A DNA stretch of 64,000 bases from Hyposmocoma kahamanoa (lineage: Eukaryota > Arthropoda > Insecta > Lepidoptera > Cosmopterigidae). The position numbers and the translations under genes were made by a program. The stretch's first letter is position 1. Each line of letters starts with the position of its first letter. Below are positions 11,280 through 23,600 of this stretch, piece after piece. The stretch spans positions 16,169,486 to 16,233,485 of the forward strand of contig NW_020653726.1 in the NCBI RefSeq assembly GCF_003589595.1, read 5' to 3'. A model generated the notes under the pieces. The model saw only the letters and a list, made by a program, of their open reading frames with translations, ran no database searches and had not been told where the DNA came from.

Positions 11280-11428
11280 TAGCTCAAAGTTCAAAACTCC
11301 ACAACTCGACGTCAGGCGTGCGCGCACAGTCGCACACAGAAATTGCCTCAGTCTGCGATTGGACGCGCTGCGGTTCGCACGATTTACGCGCGGAGTGTCT
11401 TTGTGTTATGTTTTAAAGTTATATCAAA
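11280..11428 (+). promoter_or_regulatory. CpG-rich 5' flank and probable core promoter of the ABCG gene
   Basis: A short GC- and CpG-rich stretch in otherwise AT-rich DNA directly precedes the ATG. It contains a reverse CCAAT box (GATTGG, about 11357-11362) and an arthropod initiator match TCAGTC at 11348-11353 (presumptive +1 A at 11350, about 79 bases before the ATG). No TATA box is evident. The initiator is inferred from consensus only. Confidence 0.4.
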
Positions 11429-11615
11429 ATGAAAGTGGAAAAGGAGCCCGTGGGTCCCACAGACTCAATGTGTATCGTTGCCGACAGGAAGGGCAGCTTA
11501 AAGGTGACCATAACTCCGGCGCAGCCTAAGACGTTGACGCACTTGCCCAAGCGCCCACCAGTGGACTTGGCTTTTGCTGACCTCACGTACAGGGTTCAGG
11601 AGGGCAGGAAGAGCA
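11429..11615 (+). CDS. ABCG transporter exon 1 (start codon, N-terminal cytosolic leader)
   Basis: 187 bp from an ATG in good context (ATCAAAATGA) to the donor GTGAGT at 11616-11621. It encodes residues 1-62 plus one base. The leader is hydrophilic, with M-K-V-E-K-E-P at the start, and ends with the block [17 protein letters not shown], which corresponds to the first beta strands of ABCG ATP-binding domains ('vdl.F.dLtYsV.eg'). An upstream stop (TAA in GTTTTAAAGTT) and the CpG-rich flank support this ATG as the true start. Codon use is GC-richer than the AT-rich intron that follows. Alternative upstream first exons, common in ABCG1/4-type genes, are possible. Confidence 0.92.
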
Positions 11616-14600
11616 GTGAGTATTACTTATTTTTCTTCAAATTTCAAAACAACTTAGTATCTTTGGTTTCATGACAGACCCAGGTGCAGAATTATGGTTG
11701 ATTCGATGTTCATTTATAACAGTTTCTGAAACGCGTTTTTGTTGAGTCGTACGTTAATATTGCTTGTTCATTACTGTGTACTGTGTTACCGTATATAGTA
11801 GTATAATATATACCTATATTCTCATACATAAGTGTTACTGCTGAATATGGTTCTGTAGTACATAGTCCATTGTAGCCGACAGAGGCTTAGTAACTAAGTC
11901 TACCTATACAACGAATATTTGTTTACAACATTGTTGTAATTCAAAGTTAAATAGCTCTACACGTATATTAATTTATTATGGTATAGAACTATAAAAAATA
12001 ACTAATTAAACTTTGGTTTTTCTATTACGAACGCACTTGAGATATGTTTATATCTATATAACGGACTTGTGTACTTAGAGATATGAATATATTGAGGTCA
12101 TTTTTCTTTGTTCTGGCTACAAGCTGTGCGTGTCCAAGCAAGCATTACTTTTAAATGTTGTACATAGTGCTTTCGTTAGTGTTCTGTACGAGTTTAAACG
12201 AAAATGAAATGACATAGAATACCAATGATCAAATGTGGAACTTTCTTATAGATTAAAGGGCAGCAAGTTTTGTCTTTGAAAGTACCTACTTTTTTAACCG
12301 ACTTAAAAAAAAGGAAGAGATTCTCAATTTGACTGTATTTTTTTTTGTATATATGTTACTCGATATTCCGCGTAACATTTGTGAACCGACTTTGATGATT
12401 TTTTTTATTGGAAAGAGGGGTACCTTGAATTGGTCCCATTTAAATTTGAAGAAAATATTCCACCTCTAAGGGTGGCAGACTAGGGGATGAATCCGGTTTC
12501 GCGCCTTTTCCGGTAGTCGATTTCAATAAAACTTGACAAATAGATGTGATTCTACGAACTTTTGAGATTGGTTTATTTTTTCATATAAAGTTATTTTATT
12601 TTTATTTATGCATTTACATCATGCAACTGTGACCCATATAATATGTAACTAAAGATTAAAATACATATAATATGGAAATTAAGTAACTATTCTACATTAA
12701 TTGCACTTGTCAGCGACGTATGGCGCATGAAGCCTTACCATGAACTCTTATTACAGTTTAACATAGGTTCGTAATGTCAAAAAAGCGGGAAGGTGACGTG
12801 TCAGCTAACCGGCCGTGGAATTACCGATATACCTACTACATCCTTCGGCCAAAGCTCCTTCATGAATGTCAACAGATGTTCGATCGGCACTGTCACCACA
12901 AACGTGTTTGACTTTAAATCTGATGTACCTACCCCACCCTCACACTTCGCGGAGCATTTTATCTTCCGTTCAGAAATTTTGTTTTTTCCTTGTTCATTTT
13001 CATGTGCCAAATGCACACATTAGGTAGGAATATCTAAGCTATTAAACATTACCTATAGAAGAAATCCATCATAAAGACTAATTCCATTAGTCGTTATTTT
13101 AATTCCACTTAAATGTTGTTATTTGTTAATGGTTTTCGAGAATCGGTTAGATGTACCAGTACATTTACGTCTACAGTACAAAAACACAGATACGACATGG
13201 AAAGTGTGTGCAACGTTTAACATAACTTTAACTGTACGACATTTAGTAGCAGTATACCATACCTGCTTCTGCCGCTAAGCAGTAATATCAACATTGCTGT
13301 GTTCCGGTTTTGAAGGGTAAGGGTGCTGGTGAAATTAAAGACACGTGGGACTTGTTAACTTATGTCTCAGGGTGACGGGCGCAGTAGTAGTGCTCCTTAG
13401 ATCTTTGCAAATTAAAGCTCCGAGTGACATTGTAACTGGTGTGTACAGGCGTGTAGCTTACCATCAGGCGCACGCCTTGTTCGTCCCGCCACTTGATGTT
13501 ATAAAAAAAAATGCTATCATTTCATCAGACATTCCGTCTATTCGTTTTTAGCACTGCAACAGATGTGGCTCTTGATTAAACGCAGAGTTTAGATGCAATA
13601 AGTGCTCCTTGTGCATGAAATCCTAGCCTGTGTAAGGGACTCACCACACTTATTTGCACGGAATCGCATTGAGCCAGACAGGAAAACTTTTATTTCTATA
13701 CAATAAGTCTGAAAAAGACGTTGCGCGTTTCACTTCTGCTCGGATCGCCGACGCAATCGACACAAAGATTTTTCTGATCGGCTTATTGTGAATCTATGTC
13801 GATAAGTGTGGTGACTACCTAAGACTTCAATAAATGGAAATGACATAGGTTCTTACTTAGGCTGAGCAAATCACAGAACTTTGCTGACGTTTAAGTAAAA
13901 AACTAAATTAAACTTGCTTAAATTTTATGCAAAGTTAGTTTTGTGAGTATGAGAAACTTGCTCAGCTCGCCATCTTTGTTTAGTCGGACACAAAGTTCGT
14001 TTTATAAATCTCAGCCTTAGTAATATTGTAAAAAATGCTTCGTTTTTGCCTGTCATAAGGGCATTGGTCAAACTAACACATTATCCAGACCAGTCGTAAA
14101 AGTTTTTTCCGCAAGTTAAAAGAATATTTTTGAACAAAAGCATATAACGTCATCCTTTGTCAATAAAGCTCAGTCTTCTTTAAATATTATTCGGACTTAA
14201 AATTGAAGTTTTAATGTAGGTACTTACGAACGAATAAATAAACATCTGTATGTGATGCCTTAAACGATTAAAAATAATTGTTGATGCGGCGGCTCGCACG
14301 TCGTGACCTCGATGACATTTCCTACTTCGATACGTAATCCTCGACTTGGTCCGTATTATCGCAAAATTTATATACATAGAACTTTATTGACAATGATCCC
14401 GATGACGTTCCTAAAGACAAATGATTTACCTTAAATTGACGGTTATGAATGGTATAGTTGAGTAGGTATGTCAAGTATCGTAGTAAATGGGGATACAGGT
14501 TCGTTGTCGACTTCCAACAAAATAAACTTTTACCAGCTTGATCCACTTGGCTCCGTCCAAGGTCAGGCTGTTCGTGTTGTCTACGATTCCAAACTCATAG

Positions 14601-17600
14601 ACCGTTTCGAGTTCCCATAGTAGTATAGTCTACGGAGTTAGTGTTCTACCGTCTTTATAACCTGGAGGACTTAGAGGGACTATAGTAGCAGAAGAGCTCC
14701 TTGTGAGAGACTTCGTCCAGGTATTACTGGTACTGCCACCTTACTTTTAACTGCCTCTGTGGCCGAACGATTACCATGCCGGACTGCCACGCAGAGGTCC
14801 CAGGTTCGATTCCCGGCCCGGGAGAAATATTTGTATGGCCTATATTTATTTCTCTCGTGAGTTTGGGTGTAATTTGTGGTTGTCTATGTGTGTCCATGGC
14901 ACCCGCAACACAGGGTTTCCCTAGTGCGGGGCTATGTTGAGTGTGTGCGTTATTATTATTGTAACTTATTTCTGACGCCAAGCAGTAATGTGAGCATTAC
15001 TGTGTTACGGTACTGAAGGGTAAGTAAGGATGCTGGTGAAATTACTGGCATATGGGACTTGTCAATTCATGTCTCAGGGTGACGGACGCAGTGGCAGTGC
15101 CCCTAAGATCTTTGCGATTTAAAGCTCTTGAATGGCACTGCAACTGTTATGGCTACGCGTGTCGCTTACCACCAGCGCACGACTTTTCCCGTCACTTATT
15201 ATACAAATAATTATATTATACAAAATTATTATTATACAAAAAAAGAACGCTCCCGTCATTGCACCACCAAAGAGACTATTCCACATCGTTGATGCCAGGC
15301 ATTGTAAGACCACACGGGCATCACGTTCGTGCCTACCTCGAACCTGTAAGTTGTGGAATGGCTTCCATCTGAAGTATTTCCTTTGCACTATGACATGGGG
15401 TTTTTCGAAAAGCGAGTCTAACAGGGTTCGCAAGGCTGGCAACGCATGGGTAGCTCCTCTGATGTTGCTAGATGTCCACGACCACCTCCCATCAAGTGGC
15501 TTGTCTGCTTGTTTGCCTCCTACCTTATGGATTTTTTGAACTAGCAGATCAATTAACATAACAGCACGACGCCTGCAGAGGCCTTAGAAAATCACAGGTA
15601 CTCCATTTTATATTTGCTTTTCATTAATTACTTGCATCACTACGTAAAGACAGACGTAATATTCCACTAAGGTTATTGACAAAGGAATTGTCGTATAATT
15701 TACCGTAAAGATTAATTTTATTGCCTCTTTGGTGATAGTGATAGATAATAAAATAGTTTTATAAGGATTTTGTAACGTATCCGTCTTCAATCCATCGATA
15801 GCCGCGTTTCGAAAATAATTATTATGACATACATTCTTTGTTAAGTATCAGATAAACAGGAATGAATATAAATTATTTAAACTATGAAAGCAAAATCTAC
15901 ACACTGAAAAACAAAAGGAAGTGGGCCTGTTGTTGTACTGGTATTTTTGTTTTATGTATTTGTATGTAATAAAGAGTATTTGTATTTTAAAGGGAAGGGG
16001 CTTTTAGTGCCGGATTTACCTATGGGGCAAGGTGTGCGGCGTGTCTAAGGGGGCCCAGGTGGAGTAAACGGGCTATTTTTTCCCAACATTATTTATAATT
16101 GCACCATTTGCAGCCGAATTTTCGATATCTGGGGAAAATGTAACTGTATTTTGATCGCGTGCCTACAAGAGCGCGCCAGTGTATGGATTGCACCCGGTCG
16201 CAACATGAGCTAGCGCCGGCGGTGGGGGCTTTTTCAAAGCAGGAAAGGGATCGTGATCTCACACATCGTTGCTTTTAAGCGACCTCCTAATTTCAGAAAT
16301 ATTTTGCGGAAGTTATAAACTACCTATGAACATACGAGTAATGCAAAATTTTGGCTGACATTTTAACGAATTGATGAAACTAGACGTGGGTCGATCGTAA
16401 TCGATCGAATCAAAATGATTCGAACAGTACCTGTGACCCGATAACCCGGGTTACTAGCTTTTAAATAACCCGATCATTTTATTTACAGTTTCATGGGTCA
16501 TTTGTTCTATAGAGTATTCGTGCGACAGAACTGTCGTTCGATCGAACCAAAAAGTCAAGCAATCGAATAACGAGTCAACGGGTTAACGGATCAACAGATC
16601 AATGAGTCTATCAATCATTAATTCTAATTGCTCCGCGGCGTAGTGTCCATTACATGGTAATTTTGTAAGTTTAATCTGTTTTTAGGTATGTTGTGATTAT
16701 TTAAGAGTGCACTAGCTAATATTAAAATATTAATGAATAATAAATTGTTAAGTTTGAATGCTCATAAGTTTTTGTGATGTATTTTTGTTTTCTAGGTGTT
16801 ACTTTTCTTCGAAAGAAATTGAAATGTCCTAAGTATGGTTTATGAATGATGCATTTAACTTTATACACATTACCCATCAGCAGGAAAGAATAAAAGCTAA
16901 TTGTATAATTTGACACTTTTAGACGTCATATGGAAGTATCGTGAGCGACGAGTGTCCCGCTAGAATATCGAACATATGATCAAATCATTTGACCCGATCA
17001 CATTGCGTATGGGTCATGATCGACCCGGGTTATCAAAAATGATCGACCGATACAGGTCTAGGTGAAACTATTTGTCATTATTGAACAATGTTCTACTGAC
17101 GAGAACCAAAGTTAAGGATCTTCAGATTTCTTTTACCTGAAAACGGATGGATGGGTTACTTATTATAATAAAACCTATTAATTGTAAAAATTGTCTATGG
17201 TATTGTTCTTTCCTAGAGTTATTCTTTATTGTCAGTAACAAGGATTTTATCGATTACCTGCGAGCCAGGCTTTCCTCAGTGCAGGAATCGTAGGAAATTC
17301 TCTGTACGCGATATATGCTAAATTGAGTTGTGTTTCCTGGTTCTATGTCATAATTTAAATTGTAATGTATCAACACAATCTCATTGTAAATAAATTATTT
17401 TGTGTTTTTTTTTATATTACGTGGCGCCGCGGCTGCGCTTCTAAATATTGTATAAAGCGTCTAAAAAGAAGGCGCCCTTAATCTTTTAAACTGAGTATGA
17501 AGTCAGACTAGACATAATCTAAGTAATTTTACCAATTTAAAAATTTCATTGGATATTCGCTTAACTCCTGATCAAACTACCCCAGGAAATCTGGGTACTT

Positions 17601-20600
17601 AGCTTGTTTATTTTTTATTTTTTTATAAGTGACGGGACGAACAAGTCGTGTGTTTGGTGGTAAGGGACACGATTGTCCCTAAAACAATTGCAGTGCCACT
17701 CAGAGCTTAAATCACTGCCACTGCGCCCGACACCCTAAGACATAAGTTGATGAACTACGTTTTCGTTGTTAATTTTGATAGCTTAATAATTTTAGCAGTT
17801 TTTTGTTAAATTGTCTATTGCTCATGCCAGTCGCAGAAAAATTCAAAGGTCCTTTTTTTCCGCTCCACCAACCGGTTTAAAACCTCTATCTCATTGCTTT
17901 TTACTAATTCATAAATAATAATACGTTCGACACAAACAGGAAGTATTTTCTAATTAACATTCTATGTTCCTCTTGGTGTTGTACTGATTGTGTGGTTGAT
18001 TAGTTAACATTGATTTTGATTAGCGTCTTAATAAAGAGAACCGTTCTGCGAGTGCACTCAATACAAACAAAGTTTGAACGTTTATTGAATATTCATTAAT
18101 ATAACACAATGACAGCCAGTAAAGACGGTTAAAAAAATTGCTATACGAAATTTTGGTTTATTCTTTTTTAACCCGAGTTGGAGGTTCTGTATTCGATTGT
18201 ATTTTTTTGTGTGTAAGTTACGCGATTGTTCTGTCATTTGTGAACCGATTTCGACGTTTATTTGTTTTTTGTTGGAAAGGGGGTACCTCAATAGTTGTAC
18301 CTATTTGAAGAAAATATTCCACGTCTAAGGATGGCAAATTGGGGGATGTATCCGGTTTATTGGGTTTCACCGATTCTAATAAAACTTGGCAAATAGATGT
18401 AATTCCACAAACTTTTGGTGTAGTTTTTTTATGAAAAAGTTATAATTATTAAGATATATACTGGACGAACAAGTCGTGCGCCTGGTGGTAAGCGACACGC
18501 CTGTCCATAACTCATTCAGAGCTTGAAATCGTAAAGTTCTCCCCACGTTCCTGTAGTTTCACTAGCAGGCTTACCCTTCCAAACCGGAACGAAGTAATGT
18601 GAACATTACGTTAAAAAAAAAACAATATCTCCTATGAACACTACGTTAACTTAATTTTTGGACCGGTTCTGTTTTTATTTTGTTTCTTTATTTTTTTCAC
18701 AAGGTTAAGAAGGGAGCATAATATCGCACCTCTCATGGAAGAATGGCATAAGGGAAGTTACGTCAAACATGTTTGTTGCTCCAATAGATACAGAAAAGTA
18801 TAATCCACATCCTCTCCAATTCTTTTAACTCTATCTATAATATTAGTGGGTTATATTTTTCTGTATCTAATGGAGCAATAAACGTTTTTGACGTAACTCC
18901 ACTTATACCATTCGTCCATGAGAGGTGCGATATCAGTAAGTAAATATGGCCGTTTACAAAAATAACAGAAAATGACCAAACATGAAGTTCTCCACATTTA
19001 ACCATATATTTGAATTAAAATTGAACAATTTAATTTGGTTATCACAGCACCGCGGTTTGGGAGGCCTATATAATCAATTTATTTGTGTATAACTTTACGT
19101 CTTTGTACTGCCGGGGGGAAATAGTTCAGAGACCTCCAAACTGAGAGGTCAGCGGTTCGCAGCCCTGTACCTATGGCTTTAGGCGAGTCACAATAGGAGA
19201 AACGGGAGTGAAACGGGAAAAACTGTTTTGTTTTCGTATTTACTATTGAATAGTGGTTTTACAATAAACATACGATATATCTACGAATATTGTCCAAAGA
19301 ATGTGCTAATCTGTTCCACGATAGGATGTACTTCTCCCGATCATATAGAGCCTAAAATAAAACTCTAAAACGAATTATGTAAGAATAAAATATCTAGCTT
19401 TGCATATACAATATTTATATGAAGGCATTGTCTCGTGTTTTCTCTTTAAGTGCTACAGATAACTTGCTAAATTTTGGTTCTCAAATGAAGGCCTGTATTT
19501 ATTAAATTCACATTTATAACGTTTCGCTGCGGCCGCTGCAAAGTCAGCCCCCGTACCTTTTTACATAAGTTTTGATTATAGTGAGCCTCCCTACCGACCC
19601 TTTGTGTATACGAGAAGTGCGAGGGCAAGAATGTGCGAGCACAGGAAAATTAAATAAAGCTAGTACAGTATTAAAATAAACATTAATAATATACCAGACA
19701 GCCACACCAATTGCCTGGTGAAAAACCAGTATCAGAGCAACGAAATTTACTCTAGGGCACTTCCCAGAACACTCAGACCAGAACCAAACCGGGAATCGAA
19801 TCCGGCACCTCCTCATCCATCGTATACAGTAACGACCGCTGGGCCACCGAGGTCGTAAAAAAAATAAGCTGTTAAACGTGGTGTTAATTGGTATCTTATA
19901 GTTAGTATAGTTACTATAACAACCTAATCACGGAATTTTGCTGATAAATCCGGATCTACAGTACAACTTCGACGTTTGCTGGCCTCAGACTGGTTTTCAC
20001 GTGTTACGTCCGGTTTATTCGAGCCTCCGTTGACATTGGTTTCTTGTCAAATTTTCCATCACCCACAGAGCATTATACCAAGTGTAATAACTTCGTGGAT
20101 TTAAGTTATTGTTTTTATCACTCTGTATCAAACTACGTCTGTTTTGTACAATTGTTGTAATTTATCAATCACACTTATGTATAGGAATAGCGAGCGTTAG
20201 TAGGCCGGTAGGAAAACGGTTGCTTTTCAATTGAGAGGTCCGCTGTTCTCCTGTGGTTAGCATGTAGGTACCTATGACTTCGATTTTTGAGTCGTTTTTG
20301 CATTGCAACCGTCGGAAAACGTGTGAAGCATTGCGCCGGTTGGCAGACCGTTACCCAAAGTCTCTTTCTTCAGGGAGACCATAAGGCCCTCGCCTAGTGG
20401 ATGGTATGGCATGTTTTGGTAACGACGAGTAATATATCTTAATGTTATGATGTTATGGATATTATGGTCGTAATCAACTTCATGCAGCCGAGACCACGAC
20501 TGCATGAACGACTTCACGCATTAACTGCAAACATGCACTCAATCTGTTAGCAGCTTTTGAGATACTGAGTCGGCAGCCTCCCGAATGCCTCGGCAGCTTT

Positions 20601-23600
20601 CGGGATGCTTCGACTTGCTTTCAAAGACTATTCACCCAAAATCTTATTCTTGGAATATGGTTCTCTTTTTCTTCTTCAGCAAGACTACTAGGACGGCAAG
20701 AAATTTAGTATGGAGAATAAATCCTCCATACAAAATTTCGTTCCCTATTTCACCCCCTTTAAACAAAAGACAAAAAGTAGCCCATGTCCTTCTAGACCCA
20801 ATCTATCTCTGTGTCAAAATTGGACGTAGTTAAACAAAAAGGATCCAATACATATCCAGTCACTTTCGAGATATTTTAGTTTGAAGTTTAAAAGTGTTTC
20901 TCACTCTTGTTTTGTTTTGAAAACTTATAATGTCATGTAACTCCAGAGATATTTATCTATGTTTATATGTTGGATTTTTTTGCTCATCTAAGAGGTTAGA
21001 CTTTTCGAGTTCTTAGGTTTTCGCGATTGTTACACATAGAAAATTGAAACTATTTTAAGACGTTTCGGGCCTGTAAAGGGCCCGAAACGTCGGTTTGTTT
21101 GAAAAAACAAATATACGCGATTTAAATCCGGAAAAATAGTTTCATTTCCTAGGTTAGACTTTATTAACCTTTTGGTACCTATAACTCACTTTTTGATAAT
21201 TTTGTGGATTAGATCTTTTTTGTCTAACTACGTCCAATTTATCAATATTGGTTCAGCAGTTTAAGTGTGAAAACGTAACAGACAGATTTACTTACGCATT
21301 TATACTATTAGTATAGATTTCATCATAAAAATACTAGGGAAGTCAGCCAGTGAACGCTGAGCCGAGAATGACCGACTTGTCATATTGGGTTAACCAAAAA
21401 GTCCATACGGTATCAAAATATAAAATGGTAAATATTTTGCCAAAGTGTAAATGAAAAACACTTTAAAAAATTAATCTACAATGTTTTGGCCATCTTTCGG
21501 ATAATTTTAGAATTTTCCTTTCATAAAAATCCTGTCTATACTTATTTTTGTAATATTATTTTTATGCGTACTTTTACAGCTTTGAGTGTCGTTTGATGGT
21601 CTTCTTTGTTACCAAAGTCGTGTCCATTCAAAGAATTTTAGTGAAAGTTTTTGAAAGAAGTTTTATTTTTTATAGTGAAAATCTGAAGGGAAATATGTGT
21701 GCGGCGAATACGATGGATAAGATTATCCCAACCATGTCAACAATTGTAATAATTTTATTTACTATACTAAGTGACTGGAAGGACAAGTCGTCCGCCTGGT
21801 GGTAAGCGCGAAAAGCAATTTCAATGCCACTTAGGGTCGTATTCCGGAACTCTACTCAAGCTCAAGTCAGGACTTGCGTATGTTTTCAAGCACTGGAAAT
21901 ACGACCCTAATGGCAAGGACTTGAGTATGATTTTTAGTGCTTTAAATCATACTCAAATCCTGACTAGAGCATTGAGTAGAGTTCTGGAATACGACCCTTA
22001 GAGTTTTAAATCGCAAAGATCTGAGACATCGGTTGACATATCCCATGTGCCTATAATAGTTTTTGATAAATTTGAAAAGATGTGTGTGGTTTAGCATTGT
22101 CATGATGAAAGGCGTCCATTTCCATTTACTACTTCTGGGCGTTGTTTATGAATTATAAACTTTAAGCTTTTTCGCCTATACTTAGAACACGCGCCATACA
22201 ATTCTTCTTAAAATTACCGCAGACAATAACATTTTAAAAGAAAAAAAAAAGGTTTTTTTCCAACTTTCTTGCGAAAAAGCAGCCCAGCTTTTGTTATTAA
22301 AATACAACTTTGATAAAATTTCACTTAGGCGGATTGATTGTTTTCGTAAGATTGATTCTTTTATTAATAAATGTCACAAAACCCATTGACTTACACAAAA
22401 CCATTCAAATATTTTTTTTATTACGATAACAAATAGGAAGTTTTTCATGTACTTAGAAAGATTCAGTAAGGATGTACGACGGCCTCCGTGGTCGAGTGGC
22501 TTGAACACCGGTTTTCTTAGTGTTGCCATCTCTGAAGCCCCGGGTTCCTTTCTCGGCATTCCCGGCCGGGTCAGTGTAGAAAACTAAATTTTGTGTCTCG
22601 GGTTTGGGTGTTTGTGGTACCGTCGTCGTTTCCGATTTCCATAACGCAAGTGCTTTAGCTACTTACTTTGGGATCAGGGCAACGTATGTGATGTTGTCTT
22701 ATATTTATTATTCCTTTTTTACTTTTACGCGTTTTTTTAAATTCCTAAAATCAACGTCAGCATTAGAAACCGCTGATGTGTAAAAAACTTGCATCAGCAA
22801 CAACCCTGGTGCGAATTGTAAGTATAAGTTGATGTTTTTATCACGTGTTGAAGGTAACTTAGTCAAACGGTGATTCTTTAAAAAAATATTTACTAACGGA
22901 CACTGTCAGTGTCTATCAGTTATTTTGAGCACCGTGTATAACAAGCCACAAAACAAATATTTGTCTAAGCAGCATATTTCAATTATACTTTAAAACAGTA
23001 GACGAGGAGTTATTTTTGTGTCATCCGTGACAGTTTAGTAGCAGCAGAGCTCCTTGTGAAAGAGTTCGTCCAGGGAAATGCTGTCACCTTACCTATTTCT
23101 GCCTTCAAGGAGAAATGCGAGCATTCCTGCGTAAGGGTACTGGTGAAATTACAGGCACATGGGACTTGTCTACTTAAATCTTTGCGATTTAAAGCGGCAC
23201 TGCAACTGCTGTGGACAGGCGTGTCGCTTAGCACTCAGGCGCACGATTTGTTCGTCCCGCTACTTGGTACTTATCATAAAAAAAGACCATGCACCTGAGT
23301 CATCATCTCAGTTGTATATCGATACAGAGTCAATAGCAGGATTTTGTACATGTGGTATTTTGCTAAAAGTTAACTGTCGTTGCTTTTCACTGGTTAGGCA
23401 TCGATCTACTTTTCAGCTGCCATTGCAATTTTTCGATGGGACGTTGATAGTGTAGTCTGGTAACCTATCGCAAACTCGAATTATAACGTAACCGTTGTTA
23501 TTTCAGGAGATGTTGGATGTTCATCGCAAAGATACGATTAGATTAGGTTAAGTTAGGTTTAAAAGAAAAAACATTCTCCTTTCAAAATTACCTTCGAGGT

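Noticed and set aside
14724..14981. 85-residue minus-strand ORF
   Set aside because: It is the reverse complement of a tRNA-derived SINE.
15119..15559. Overlapping ORFs of 135-146 residues on both strands
   Set aside because: They combine a repeat A end with a LINE 3' fragment; only the plus-strand LINE block has family resemblance.
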